DNA of 64,000 nt from Acidimicrobiales bacterium. Its GTDB lineage: Bacteria; Actinomycetota; Acidimicrobiia; Acidimicrobiales; MedAcidi-G1. Location of the stretch: positions 1 to 64,000 of the forward strand of contig JAQWOV010000025.1 of the NCBI GenBank assembly GCA_029245675.1. The letters are read 5' to 3'. Made by a program: the position numbers and the translations under genes. The notes under the pieces were generated by a model, which did not search any database, was not told where the DNA came from, and worked only from the letters and a program-made list of their open reading frames with translations. Positions 25,245 to 34,424 of the stretch are shown in pieces (the first letter of the stretch is position 1; every line of letters begins with the position of its first letter).

Positions 25245-26450
25245 TCAGGGATTGGGCGGTATTTCTACTTTGGTGAAAATTAAAGTACCGGCTTTTGAGT
25301 TGTGGCTTACGATGATTGGATTGCCGGTGTCACTAATTGCTATTTTTGGTAAAGCTCCTATGTTGCCAGAGAGGCCTAGGCTCCTTTTTGCACCAGTTGA
25401 GCACTTAGAGTCATTACAGACATATATTTCTAAATTCAGATTTGAGACGTTGTAGTAGGAGACGACTGGATTTCCGTCATTATCGATTGCAAGTGAAGAG
25501 TAGTTGCCTACATCGCCGAGAGATGCAAGAACCTTGTTGGTGCCAGTCAGACATGCCGCATCTGCACAGACGTATAGTTCTAAATCATGTTCTGTGTAGT
25601 CGTAATGGGCGATGATTGGGTTACCGCCATCACCGATTACTACCGATGGCCATTTGCCAGTGTCTGCAGTAGTTTCCAGTACCGTATTTGTACCGGTTGA
25701 ACATACTGCGTTGTCACAGACGTATAGTTCTAAATCACCGTATGAGTCGTCGTGATGGGCTATTACTGGGTTGCCGTTATCACCGATTGCAACTGACGAA
25801 AAATAACCTACGTCTCCGATAGTTTCAAGGGTCGTATTTGTGCCGGCTGAGCACTTAGAGTCATCACAGACATAGAGTTCTAAATCCTGGTGTAAGGCGT
25901 CATAGTGGGAAATAACTGGGTTACCACCATGGCCGATCGCTAGTGAAGGAAATTTGCCTACGAAGTCACCGGTTTCAAGGGTTACGTTTGTGCCGGCTGA
26001 GCATTTAGAGTCATCACAAATGTACAGATCTAAATGAAAGTCCCAGGGTCTACCTTCGACAACTTGGTCGTGGTGAGCTATTACTGGGTTACCGTCATCA
26101 CCGATTGCAACCGATGAGAACGAACTCGCACCGTCGATGACTTCAAGAACCCGATTTGTACCGGTAGAACACTGAGAATCGTCACATATGTATAACTTCA
26201 GGCTCTGGTTGGTGGCGTCATAGTGAGAGATAACTGGATTGCCATCATCACCAATCGCAATTGATGGCCATTTACCTCCAGCATCTGTGATTTCGAGACT
26301 TGTGTGGTGTGTAGCTGACACAGAAAAAGTTGAAATGACAGTGGTAGTTGGGGCGGTGATGGTTGTTGTAAGGGTGATTGAGGTACGGGTATTTCCGCAG
26401 GCACCGGTAAGAATGGTTACACACACCAGCGTTTCAATCAGTTTCCTCAT
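25245..26450 (-). CDS. Exported repeat protein, probably a seven-bladed propeller lipoprotein
   Basis: A signal-like N-terminus with a candidate lipid Cys (ILTGAC, Cys18) leads into a Thr-rich linker and then about seven homologous units of roughly 49 residues (residues 52-394). Each unit carries SxAIGDDGNPVIxHYD and ends LxLYVCDDSKCSxGTN; the first six have a CX4C pair, the last lacks it. Seven similar beta-rich units fit a closed propeller, with cysteines bridging each blade. I know no function for it. It is convergent with the methyltransferase gene and downstream of nothing obviously related. Confidence 0.65.
   Translation of the reverse strand: MRKLIETLVCVTILTGACGNTRTSITLTTTITAPTTTVISTFSVSATHHTSLEITDAGGKWPSIAIGDDGNPVISHYDATNQSLKLYICDDSQCSTGTNRVLEVIDGASSFSSVAIGDDGNPVIAHHDQVVEGRPWDFHLDLYICDDSKCSAGTNVTLETGDFVGKFPSLAIGHGGNPVISHYDALHQDLELYVCDDSKCSAGTNTTLETIGDVGYFSSVAIGDNGNPVIAHHDDSYGDLELYVCDNAVCSTGTNTVLETTADTGKWPSVVIGDGGNPIIAHYDYTEHDLELYVCADAACLTGTNKVLASLGDVGNYSSLAIDNDGNPVVSYYNVSNLNLEIYVCNDSKCSTGAKRSLGLSGNIGALPKIAISDTGNPIIVSHNSKAGTLIFTKVEIPPNP
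25269..26297 (-). repeat. Seven tandem coding repeats of about 147 bp
   Basis: The units encode the propeller-like blades of the surrounding gene. Adjacent units share long similar stretches at DNA level, for example around the codons for LYVCDDSKCS and for AIGDDGNPVI, so they probably arose by tandem duplication within the gene. The second unit has an extra nine-residue or so insert. Confidence 0.75.
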
Positions 26451-26491
26451 AAGGGCAAATTATGGCGTAAGTTATTTGAAAGATGGTTAGA

Positions 26492-27904
26492 TCAGGTGAC
26501 TGGGTTAATAGGGGTGAAAATTCCTAGTTGACTTTCAATATCTTCCGCAGCGCTAAGTGCTAAGTCGTCCCGCCATCTATCTGATACACATTGCACACTT
26601 TGAGGCAACCCGTCAGCGGTCCCCACCGGCACAGAAGCGGCAGGAAGATTCAAAATGTTCGGAGGCAAAATACACGCAAGCAAATCCCTCATCCAATCAG
26701 TTTCCGGATTCGCTATATCCGCATCATGTATAAAGGGTTTACTGGTCCACGTCGGCATAATCAGCACCGGATAGTCAACAAAGAAGTGGCTCCACAGGCG
26801 ACTTAAACGCACATACTCGGTATGGACAACTGTGGACGACATTTGATCAGACGGATATTCGTTGGCCAGATTCATGAGACTATTGATCAATTCTTCGCTC
26901 ATGACAAGTTTCACTACTTCTAGAGACTCTTCAAGCACTGTGCCAATGAGATCATTTGACATTAGGTGAGCCCAAACTATTCCACATTGCTCTATCTCAG
27001 GTGGTACGGCTTCAACGACTTCCCATCCGGCTGCTTCTAAAGCCGCAACGGCTTTATCTACACCATCAAGTACCCATGGATCACAGTCAACTCCAGGGAC
27101 CTGTCTTAAAACTGCTGCCCTTTTTGCTGCTTCTGGGCCTTCTAAAGCAACGGTAACTGAACGTGGGTCACGCGCATCACGACCATTAAGTACCGCCATT
27201 CCTGTCCAAAGATCAGAAACTGAACGGGCCATGGGCCCGTCTGTGCACATCATCCAAGCTGGTAGGCCAATATTTTGATCTTCAGCAAAAGAGCTAAACC
27301 AAGGAACACGACCATGCGTAGGTTTCAAAGAGGTAATTCCACAACAGAAAGCCGGGTTCCTTACTGAGCCTCCAATATCGTTCCCTAGTCCAAAAGGAGA
27401 CATTCCAGATCCAATAGCTGAACCTTCACCGCCGCTAGAACCTCCGGCGGTCAAATCTGGATGCCAAGGGTTACGAGTTAAGCCATGCAAAGGGTTATTG
27501 GTGCTTACACGCAACCCAAGCTCTGGAAGATTGGTTCGAGCTAAGGCGACTGCCCCAGCATTACGCATACGTTCCACTATCGGGGCATCAACAGTAGAAA
27601 TACGATTAGCGAAGATTGGTAAACCCTGAGTGGTAGGAGTGTTAGCAGTATCAATATTTTCTTTAATAGTGAAAGGCACCCCATGGAAGGGGCCAAGTTC
27701 GTCTCCAGCCATAACCGCAGCATCAGCGTTTGCGGCATCAGCCCGAGCTTCTTCCTCCAAAACCTTTGTTACTGCATTAAGATGCCCGTTAACTTCACCG
27801 ATACGGTTTAAATGAGCATCAATAACTTCACTACTAGAGGCTTCTTTTGAAGCGATAAGATTTGCAAGTTCTGTTGCCGTACACTGCCATAGTTCTTTAG
27901 TCAT
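26492..27904 (-). CDS. Amidase (amidase-signature family)
   Basis: The 470-residue protein contains the Ser-cisSer-Lys machinery: Lys in PFTIKENIDTANTPTT, the glycine-serine core GGSSGGEGSAIGSGMSP and the nucleophile Ser in NDIGGSVRNPAF. It would hydrolyse a carboxamide to an acid and ammonia. The C-terminal domain lacks features that mark GatA, and no gatB/gatC genes are near, so a catabolic amidase is more likely. Placed between a repeat lipoprotein and a divergent hydrolase, its substrate is unknown. Confidence 0.88.
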   Translation of the reverse strand: MTKELWQCTATELANLIASKEASSSEVIDAHLNRIGEVNGHLNAVTKVLEEEARADAANADAAVMAGDELGPFHGVPFTIKENIDTANTPTTQGLPIFANRISTVDAPIVERMRNAGAVALARTNLPELGLRVSTNNPLHGLTRNPWHPDLTAGGSSGGEGSAIGSGMSPFGLGNDIGGSVRNPAFCCGITSLKPTHGRVPWFSSFAEDQNIGLPAWMMCTDGPMARSVSDLWTGMAVLNGRDARDPRSVTVALEGPEAAKRAAVLRQVPGVDCDPWVLDGVDKAVAALEAAGWEVVEAVPPEIEQCGIVWAHLMSNDLIGTVLEESLEVVKLVMSEELINSLMNLANEYPSDQMSSTVVHTEYVRLSRLWSHFFVDYPVLIMPTWTSKPFIHDADIANPETDWMRDLLACILPPNILNLPAASVPVGTADGLPQSVQCVSDRWRDDLALSAAEDIESQLGIFTPINPVT

Positions 27905-27951
27905 TCACACAACATAGTCAAAATACACCGACAACGTTAAAAGGGGGCGAA

Positions 27952-28830
27952 ATGCCACAAGCCGAAGCCAACGGATTAACAATCGAATACGACACTTTTG
28001 GAGACGAAACCGCCCCTCCTGTTCTCTTCATTATGGGTTTTGGAGCCCAAATGACTGCATGGCCAGAAGAGTTCCTCCAACAATTCTCCGACCAAGGCCA
28101 CCATGTAATTCGATTCGACAACAGAGACATAGGATTATCCACCCACCTCGATCACCTTGAACCGCCTGACATGGCTGAACTTTTCCTGGCCGCTTTTCAA
28201 GGAGGAGAGATTCAAATACCTTATTCTTTAAGCGATATGGCAGATGACGCCGTTGGACTCCTTGATGCCCTCGGACACGAAACAGCACACATTGTTGGTG
28301 GGTCAATGGGAGGGATGATTGCCCAACGTCTTGTCATTAATCACCCTCACAGAGTCCGGTCATTAACTTCGCTCTTTTCCATGCCGCGCCTCATCCTTGG
28401 AACCAATGAATCAACCCAAGCTCTACTTGCTGAAGACCCAGGAACTTATGAAAAACGTATCGAAGTAGCTGTAGAGACAGCCCGGTCTTTTTCTGGTGGT
28501 GGGTTTCCTTTTGACGAAGAAGAAACTAGGCAACACATGATTGAAGCAATGGAGCGTTCATGGCACCCAGAAGGGCAAGCGCGTCATGGTGCAGCCATTA
28601 TTGCTGATGGTGACCGAACCGAAGAACTTCGAAAAGTTCAAACCCCTACTCTTGTTATTCATGGAACGACAGACCCATTAGTAGTTCCAGAGGGAGGGCA
28701 AGAAACCTATGATGCAATACCTGACGCCAAAATGCTTTGGATTGAAGGTATGGGCCATGAACTACCTGAAGGAGCTTGGCCAGAAATGCTTCAAGCAATA
28801 ACTGACCTTGTCTCGTCTGTCGAAAAATAG
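27952..28830 (+). CDS. Alpha/beta-fold hydrolase
   Basis: A 292-residue serine hydrolase with the oxyanion segment IMGFGAQM, RFDNRDIGLST and the nucleophile elbow GGSMGGM. The acid and His lie in VIHGTTDPLVVPEGG and EGMGHELPEG. The arrangement resembles esterases and enol-lactone hydrolases of the same superfamily. It starts 47 bp from the divergent amidase start and stops 7 bp before the convergent aldehyde dehydrogenase gene. The substrate is not evident. Confidence 0.85.
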   Translation: MPQAEANGLTIEYDTFGDETAPPVLFIMGFGAQMTAWPEEFLQQFSDQGHHVIRFDNRDIGLSTHLDHLEPPDMAELFLAAFQGGEIQIPYSLSDMADDAVGLLDALGHETAHIVGGSMGGMIAQRLVINHPHRVRSLTSLFSMPRLILGTNESTQALLAEDPGTYEKRIEVAVETARSFSGGGFPFDEEETRQHMIEAMERSWHPEGQARHGAAIIADGDRTEELRKVQTPTLVIHGTTDPLVVPEGGQETYDAIPDAKMLWIEGMGHELPEGAWPEMLQAITDLVSSVEK

Positions 28831-28837
28831 AAGCAGC

Positions 28838-30262
28838 CTAGGGCTGCATAATAATTAGTCGCTCCTCAGTCATTTCCTTCACCGCGTAAGCTGGCCCTTC
28901 GCGAGTATTTCCTGAATCACGTATACCGCCGTAAGGCATATGGTCTGCTCGCCACGACGGCACTTCATTAATCGTGACCCCGCCAAAATCGAGAACATCC
29001 GCAGCCCGCAGAGCCTTACTTAAATCATTGGTAAACACTCCCGCTTGTAAACCATAAACAGTGTCGTTAGAGCGACTTAACGCTTCTTCAAAATCTGTGT
29101 ACGTAGCTACACCAACCACTGGACCGAAAACTTCCATACAAGAAACTTTCATCTCTGGCGTTATGCCAGTAAGAACAGTGGGAGAGAGAATTCCGTTTTC
29201 TCCTACTTCTCCGCCACAAGCAACTTCAGCACCTTCTTTAACAGCTTCAGATATCCAAGCGGCAACTCGTTCAGTTGAATCGCCATCAATCAAAGCAGTA
29301 ACTTCAGTTCCGTCATCAGAAGGATCACCGACAATCACACTTCTTGCAGTATCGACAAGTTCAGCAGTGAACTCTTCAACAATGTCAGCATGAACATAAA
29401 TTCGTTGAGTAGAGATACAGGTTTGCCCCGAATAACCAAAGATCGCTCCTCGGAGTTTTGCCACTACAGCAGCAACATCAACATCTGGTTCAATTACCAC
29501 CGGAGAGTTATTTCCCAACTCAAGAGATACTCGTTTCCTCGGGGCATCAGAGCGAATACCCCAGCCCACCTCTGGAGAACCCGTAAAAGTAATCATCGCG
29601 ACATCTTTATGTTCAACAAGATGACTTGCAGTAGAACCACCACAAGTAATGACATTCAACCATCCGGCAGGTAGACCACATTCTTCAATCAAAACTTCCC
29701 CTAAAAGAATCGCAGTAAGAGGGGTAGAAGATGCAGGTTTGAGAACAATAGGGCATCCGGCAGCAATCGCAGGAGCGACCTTATGGCAAACCAGATTCAA
29801 CGGGAAATTAAAAGGAGAGATAGCGCCCACCACTCCAATAGGAACTCTTTTAACCCAACCGGTTTTACCCACTCCAGCTGAACTGGCATCCATAGTGATT
29901 AACTCACTATTCATCGTGCGCGCTACCGCAGCGGAGAATCTGGCAGTATCGATAGCTCGACTCACTTCACCTCGAGCTAAAAGAATCGGTTTAGCTGCCT
30001 CCGCGGAAAGTAACTGAGCAAACTCTTCAGAACGAGCCGTAAGTCTCTCCGCAAGCCGATCCAGAATCGCGGCACGTTCATGTGTAGGAACCAACCCACC
30101 CTCAAGAGTTGATTTCGCTACTTCAACCGCCTGATCAATATGGGCAGAAGAGGCTTCTGGAACTGTTCCCAGAACCCGTCCATCAAAAGGTGAACAAACC
30201 TCAATAGCGTTTTCGGTATCAAGACGTTCGTCGCCCACAATCATTAAATGATGAGAAGACAT
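28838..30262 (-). CDS. NAD(P)-dependent aldehyde dehydrogenase
   Basis: The 474-residue enzyme has the family's AISPFNFPLNLVCHKVAPAIAAGCPIVLKPAS, the general base Glu in VSLELGNNSPVV and the nucleophile Cys in SGQTCISTQRIYV. It oxidises an aldehyde to an acid. Two pathways nearby produce aldehydes: amine oxidation of polyamines and formation of 2-aminomuconate semialdehyde after the ACMS decarboxylase. It could serve either, and sequence alone does not decide. It is transcribed alone. Confidence 0.88.
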   Translation of the reverse strand: MSSHHLMIVGDERLDTENAIEVCSPFDGRVLGTVPEASSAHIDQAVEVAKSTLEGGLVPTHERAAILDRLAERLTARSEEFAQLLSAEAAKPILLARGEVSRAIDTARFSAAVARTMNSELITMDASSAGVGKTGWVKRVPIGVVGAISPFNFPLNLVCHKVAPAIAAGCPIVLKPASSTPLTAILLGEVLIEECGLPAGWLNVITCGGSTASHLVEHKDVAMITFTGSPEVGWGIRSDAPRKRVSLELGNNSPVVIEPDVDVAAVVAKLRGAIFGYSGQTCISTQRIYVHADIVEEFTAELVDTARSVIVGDPSDDGTEVTALIDGDSTERVAAWISEAVKEGAEVACGGEVGENGILSPTVLTGITPEMKVSCMEVFGPVVGVATYTDFEEALSRSNDTVYGLQAGVFTNDLSKALRAADVLDFGGVTINEVPSWRADHMPYGGIRDSGNTREGPAYAVKEMTEERLIIMQP

Positions 30263-30381
30263 AGAAACTCCTTATCTGTCTCTCTGCTTATAACTCCATT
30301 AGAAACTTACCGCCAGAAAGAGATATAAGACCTCTCGGAGCCAGTAATTAACTCCAATCAAACATTAGATAATGTCTTCAT

Positions 30382-31725
30382 ATGGTGACCCCAGCTCCAG
30401 ACTCAGCATTTTTTCCACCAAGAGAAGGAAATGCCGTCACTCCGCTCATTGACGGTGGCGTGGCGTTTGATCAGATTGCTTCAACAATTGAATCAGCTAC
30501 TTCTTCTCTCTGGGTCTGTGTCGCATTCCTAGAAACAGAAGCAACTTTCCCTAACGGAAGAGGAACCTTCTTTGATTTACTAGATGACGCTGCATCTCGA
30601 GGACTAGATGTAAGGGCACTCATTTGGCAACCCGAGGGACCCTCTGCTGAAGCTGACGACACCCTATGCGCCGACGCCAAAACTGCAGAAACATTGTCCA
30701 GAAGAAATACAGGATGGCAAGCGCGCTGGGATGCCGTCGGAATCAATTGCCAGCATCAAAAAGTTTGGCTTATAGACGCGGGCACACCAAACGAAACCGC
30801 TTTTGTTGGCGGAATCAACATCACCCAAGGCTCAATGGCAAACCGAACCCACGAAGAACCTACTTTTGGAGAACGCAACGAAAGATACTCAAACATCCAC
30901 GACATTCACTGCCAAATACAAGGACCAATCACCAACGACGTCCACCAAAATTTTGTTATGCGCTGGAACAACGCATCAGAACAAAATAAAGAAAATGGAA
31001 GTTGGCCAAAGAACAAAACCAAAGACCTTCTAAAAGCAGACAAGATTGCTTCAAACGCTGGGAACGTAAAAGCTCAGATAACTCGAAGCATTCTTCCCGA
31101 CCTTTATTCTGAAATGCCCGACGGGGAAAACAGTGTTCGACAACAGTATCTAGAAGCCATAGCAGCAGCGGAAAATTACGTTTACTTTGAGAACCAAATT
31201 TTCTTAAGCAGAGCTTGTTTAGAAGTCATACACGGGGTGCTCGAAAAAGGAATACCCGTACTTGCCGTAGTCCCGGCAGACCCTATGCCCGAACTATCAG
31301 CAGCTAGATCACACCCGGGTATCGCTGCTGGCTATGAAGCATTAGAAAAATGTGGCGAATACCCAAACTTTTGCCTAGCGGCCCCCGCAGCGTTACGGCC
31401 GTGGGGTTATGAAGAAATATATGTCCACTCAAAAGCAGCAGTTATCGATGACACTTGGGCAACGATTGGTTCAACAAATCTTGTTTTCTCCTCATTTCAA
31501 GGAGACACAGAAATGAATGTTTCATTCTGGGACAACCTCACCACACGTACATTTCGTACTCAACTCTTTGATGAGCATGGGGGATTTTCCTCTGGTCAAT
31601 ATGACGGACGGGAAGCACTTGAAGAGTTAATCAAAATAGCTCACCAAAACAGAAGTAAACGGGAAGAAAATCAGCCTTTACAAGGATTTATTTATGCCAT
31701 TGATCCAAAGAATTGGGCCAAATAA
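30382..31725 (+). CDS. Phospholipase D-superfamily protein
   Basis: Two HKD half-sites are present in one chain of 447 residues: HQKVWLIDAG with GGINITQGS after it, and HSKAAVIDDTWATIGSTN. Together they form the bilobal active site of phospholipase D, cardiolipin synthase and related phosphodiesterases. There is no signal peptide or membrane span, which argues against a typical cardiolipin synthase; a cytoplasmic phospholipase or transphosphatidylase is more likely. It precedes rmuC by 44 bp with a small dyad between. Confidence 0.85.
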   Translation: MVTPAPDSAFFPPREGNAVTPLIDGGVAFDQIASTIESATSSLWVCVAFLETEATFPNGRGTFFDLLDDAASRGLDVRALIWQPEGPSAEADDTLCADAKTAETLSRRNTGWQARWDAVGINCQHQKVWLIDAGTPNETAFVGGINITQGSMANRTHEEPTFGERNERYSNIHDIHCQIQGPITNDVHQNFVMRWNNASEQNKENGSWPKNKTKDLLKADKIASNAGNVKAQITRSILPDLYSEMPDGENSVRQQYLEAIAAAENYVYFENQIFLSRACLEVIHGVLEKGIPVLAVVPADPMPELSAARSHPGIAAGYEALEKCGEYPNFCLAAPAALRPWGYEEIYVHSKAAVIDDTWATIGSTNLVFSSFQGDTEMNVSFWDNLTTRTFRTQLFDEHGGFSSGQYDGREALEELIKIAHQNRSKREENQPLQGFIYAIDPKNWAK

Positions 31726-31734
31726 ATGAACATA

Positions 31735-31751
31735 GAATGTGTGTCACATTC
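31735..31751. promoter_or_regulatory. Perfect dyad GAATGTG-TGT-CACATTC before rmuC
   Basis: Seven-bp perfect arms with a 3-bp centre, 10 bp after the phospholipase D-like stop and 18 bp before the rmuC start. It may be an operator, or a small hairpin ending the upstream transcript although no T-run follows. Its right half contains GTCACATT, matching the left arm (as reverse complement) of the dyad at 11204-11223. Confidence 0.4.
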
Positions 31752-31769
31752 ATGGTTTAAGGTGACGGT

Positions 31770-32939
31770 ATGGAAATAGTTGCAATCATCTCGTTAGTAG
31801 TCGCGGTAATAGCTGTCGTCTGGGCAGTTCGACAACCAGCAAAAACAGAAAATGCTGCCTCAAGCCCACCGGATAACGCAGCGTTGGCTCAACACATCGC
31901 CGCAGAAGTAAAAACTCAAGTATCTGAAGCTGCCACCACTGCGTTGAACGCAAACAATGAGACATTCTTGGCATTAGCAGATGAAAAAATGAAAAATCTG
32001 CAAGCCCCCCTTGATACCCAAATGAAGAAACTCGGAACTGAAATAGAAAAACTCGAAGCCTCAAATAAAACTCGTAAGGGTGCAGTAGATCAACTAATGA
32101 CCAGTCTTGGTACTCAAATATCAGAGTTGCATACAACAACTAACACACTCAGCACTGCTCTTCGTTCTCCAACGTACCGGGGGTCCTGGGGAGAGCAGCA
32201 ACTCCGAAATGTCATTGAAATGGCGGGTATGGTCCAATACTGCGATTTTGAAGAACAGGCACACGGAGAGAATCGTGAAGGCAATGTAGTACGTCCTGAT
32301 GTTCGAGTTCGACTACCAAATGGCGCCCATTTAGCCATTGATGCTAAAACACCGTATGAGCATTATGCCCTTGCGCAAGAAGCTACGGACCAAGAAACAG
32401 TAGATCTCGAATTTAAGAAACATGCTGCCGATTTAAAAAGCCACGTAGACGCTTTGGCTTCAAAAAAATACTGGGAACACAACGATGGACCAGCTCCAGA
32501 GTACGTGATCCTATTTGTTCCAGGTGAATCGTTCCTTGCTGATGCGGCTCGAGCTAGACCTCAACTACTCGAAGAAGCAATGAAAAAAAGAGTTCTCTTA
32601 GCTTCACCAGTTAACCTCCTCGCATTACTTTGGGCGGTGCATCAAGGATGGCAAGAAGCGAAAGTCTCTGAGAGCGCTAGAGATGTTGCTGAACTCGGGA
32701 AAGAACTTTATGAAAGAGCCGGTGTTTTGATTGGTCACTTTGCAACAACCGGAGCCAGACTTAAATCTGTTGTTGATGCTTTCAATAAACTCGTCGGATC
32801 ATTTGACAGCCGCTTTATGCCACAACTCAGGAAATTCAATGATCTCGGCGTAGGGGGTAAAGAGCTTGATAACCCATCTGGCATCGAAGCAACGCCACAA
32901 CTACCTCAGGCCGAAGAGCTGGAAAACTCTGGAGACTAA
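31770..32939 (+). CDS. rmuC: DNA recombination protein RmuC
   Basis: An N-terminal membrane anchor (VAIISLVVAVIAVVWAV), a coiled-coil region to about residue 125 and a nuclease-like core make the standard RmuC layout. GSWGEQQLRNVIEMAGM and VRPDVRVRLPNGAHLAIDAKTPYEHY (with the PD-(D/E)xK-like D...DAK residues) are diagnostic. RmuC limits inversions at short inverted repeats in E. coli. AAGGTGA lies 7 nt before the start. The last 23 codons and the region after the stop are present again in diverged form at 34355-34470. Confidence 0.92.
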   Translation: MEIVAIISLVVAVIAVVWAVRQPAKTENAASSPPDNAALAQHIAAEVKTQVSEAATTALNANNETFLALADEKMKNLQAPLDTQMKKLGTEIEKLEASNKTRKGAVDQLMTSLGTQISELHTTTNTLSTALRSPTYRGSWGEQQLRNVIEMAGMVQYCDFEEQAHGENREGNVVRPDVRVRLPNGAHLAIDAKTPYEHYALAQEATDQETVDLEFKKHAADLKSHVDALASKKYWEHNDGPAPEYVILFVPGESFLADAARARPQLLEEAMKKRVLLASPVNLLALLWAVHQGWQEAKVSESARDVAELGKELYERAGVLIGHFATTGARLKSVVDAFNKLVGSFDSRFMPQLRKFNDLGVGGKELDNPSGIEATPQLPQAEELENSGD

Positions 32940-32984
32940 TTGTGTTTTAACCTCATCAACTTAAGGTGATGACATACTGAGAAG

Positions 32985-34295
32985 GTGAAGAGGGTAGTTG
33001 CTGTCTCAGTTTTTGCGCTTTTGTCAATGGCATGCAGCAACAAGACAGAACCCTTTAATGAAATTTCAACGGCAAGTTTTGAGACGACAGCTCCGATTGT
33101 AAAGACGACAGCTCCGGTTGCTGAGACGACAACTCCGGTTGCAGTGACGACAATACCTCAAACATTAGAGAACCCATATCAAGGCTATATAAGCGGCCTT
33201 TATAACGATCCAGCAGTTTGGCTTTGCTGGCCAGGCGTTGATGATGCTTGTGAACGTGATCAAACAGCAACAGCTATTTATCCTGATGGAACATCTGAAG
33301 TAATTTCTTTTGAAAAGACCTCAGAATCCGCAGTTGATTGTTTTTATGTTTACCCCACAACAAGTGGAGACATGACTCCAAATAGTGACTTAATTCCTGC
33401 ATCGACAGAAGAAATTTCTACCGCATGGGTTCAAGTTTCTCGCTATAGCCAAGTATGTGACATATATGCCCCGATGTATCGACAAAAAACTAAGGCAGGT
33501 ATTTCCGGAGCTGTCGAGGTTCCAGAAGACGACTTAATAGGGGGTCCGGGTACAACTGGCTTCGAAATTGCCTATGAAGATGTTGCTGATGCCTTCAAGC
33601 ATTACATAGCAAACACAAGCCAAGAGCGTGGCTTCATCCTGATTGGACACTCTCAGGGTGCAGCAATGTTGGCGGAGCTGCTTAAAAGAGAAATTGATCA
33701 AAATCCGTTACTTCGAACCCGTCTAGTTTCCGCTCACCTTTTGGGAGGAGCGCATATAGATCAAAGCAGTAGCGAATTTGAAACAATTTCTGGTTGTAAA
33801 GATGCAAATGAGATTGGTTGCATCATTGCGTATAACACTTTCCGTATTGATGCTCTTCCTCCTTCTAATTCATGGTTCGGCCGTACATGGCATGATGCCT
33901 CGTGGAAAGATCAAGATATTTCCTGGGGAAACATCTCTTGGGATGAAGTTGTATCTAATCCTTCACTATGCGTTAACCCTGGAAATTTTGGTTCCGGTAA
34001 AGCAGAGTTAACACCATATTTTTTCCCCAATGAAGACATGGAACAGGTTTTTGAAATAACGACAACTTGGGTGACGTATCCGGGTTTACTCACTGGCGAA
34101 TGCATAAATGATGGAACGTTTGGCTATCTGTCTGTTGAGATTTTGGCTGATTATGAAGACCCTCGTGCAAGCAAAATTGTTGGAGATTTTGATCCTCAGT
34201 ATGGGTTACATGGGGTGGATATGAATATTGCTTTAGGAAATTTAATAACTGCAGCTGAAACCCAATCTATTTCTTACTTGGCTTCTAGACCCTAG
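32985..34295 (+). CDS. DUF3089-domain lipoprotein, putative secreted alpha/beta hydrolase
   Basis: A GTG start opens a lipoprotein leader (VVAVSVFALLSMAC) followed by a Thr/Pro-rich linker built on 7-residue repeats and a DUF3089 domain. That family is alpha/beta-hydrolase-like: the predicted nucleophile is Ser in GFILIGHSQGAAM, and CFYVYPTTSGD is the usual opening. It should act outside the membrane as an esterase or lipase-like enzyme on an unknown substrate. Its 3' end lies 13 bp before the left 48-bp direct repeat. Confidence 0.82.
   Translation: MKRVVAVSVFALLSMACSNKTEPFNEISTASFETTAPIVKTTAPVAETTTPVAVTTIPQTLENPYQGYISGLYNDPAVWLCWPGVDDACERDQTATAIYPDGTSEVISFEKTSESAVDCFYVYPTTSGDMTPNSDLIPASTEEISTAWVQVSRYSQVCDIYAPMYRQKTKAGISGAVEVPEDDLIGGPGTTGFEIAYEDVADAFKHYIANTSQERGFILIGHSQGAAMLAELLKREIDQNPLLRTRLVSAHLLGGAHIDQSSSEFETISGCKDANEIGCIIAYNTFRIDALPPSNSWFGRTWHDASWKDQDISWGNISWDEVVSNPSLCVNPGNFGSGKAELTPYFFPNEDMEQVFEITTTWVTYPGLLTGECINDGTFGYLSVEILADYEDPRASKIVGDFDPQYGLHGVDMNIALGNLITAAETQSISYLASRP
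33083..33157 (+). repeat. Three and a half tandem 21-bp coding repeats
   Basis: Units starting GACGACAGCTCCG at 33083, 33104 and 33125, plus a partial unit, encode TTAPIVK, TTAPVAE, TTTPVAV and TTIP. They make the flexible linker between the lipid anchor and the hydrolase domain. Such repeats can change copy number by slippage, altering linker length. Confidence 0.75.
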
Positions 34296-34308
34296 TCTTC
34301 TAGCTTTC

Positions 34309-34356
34309 AGTGCTCACGAACTTGCTAATTAGGGCCTATGGGAATAACAATACAAG
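34309..34356. repeat. Left 48-bp direct repeat of the GC-rich island
   Basis: From AGTGCTCA to ACAATACAAG this sequence recurs at 45593-45640 with one mismatch (C at 34317, A at 45601). On the left it is followed at once by the rmuC tail copy, on the right by host DNA. The sequence contains no obvious dyad of its own. It marks the insertion target or the crossover site. Confidence 0.9.
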
Positions 34357-34424
34357 AGCTTGATAACCCATCTGGCATTGAAGCAACGCCACAACTACCT
34401 CAGGGTGAAGAGTTGGAAGACTAA
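34338..34424 (+). other. Chimeric 28-codon ORF across the island junction
   Basis: An ATG inside the direct repeat (34338) reads MGITIQ and continues in frame into the copied RmuC C-terminus (ELDNPSGIEATPQLPQ...EELED) to a stop at 34422-34424. AGGG lies just upstream but at short spacing. It is probably an accident of the junction; the preserved rmuC frame is only a one-in-three coincidence. Confidence 0.3.
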
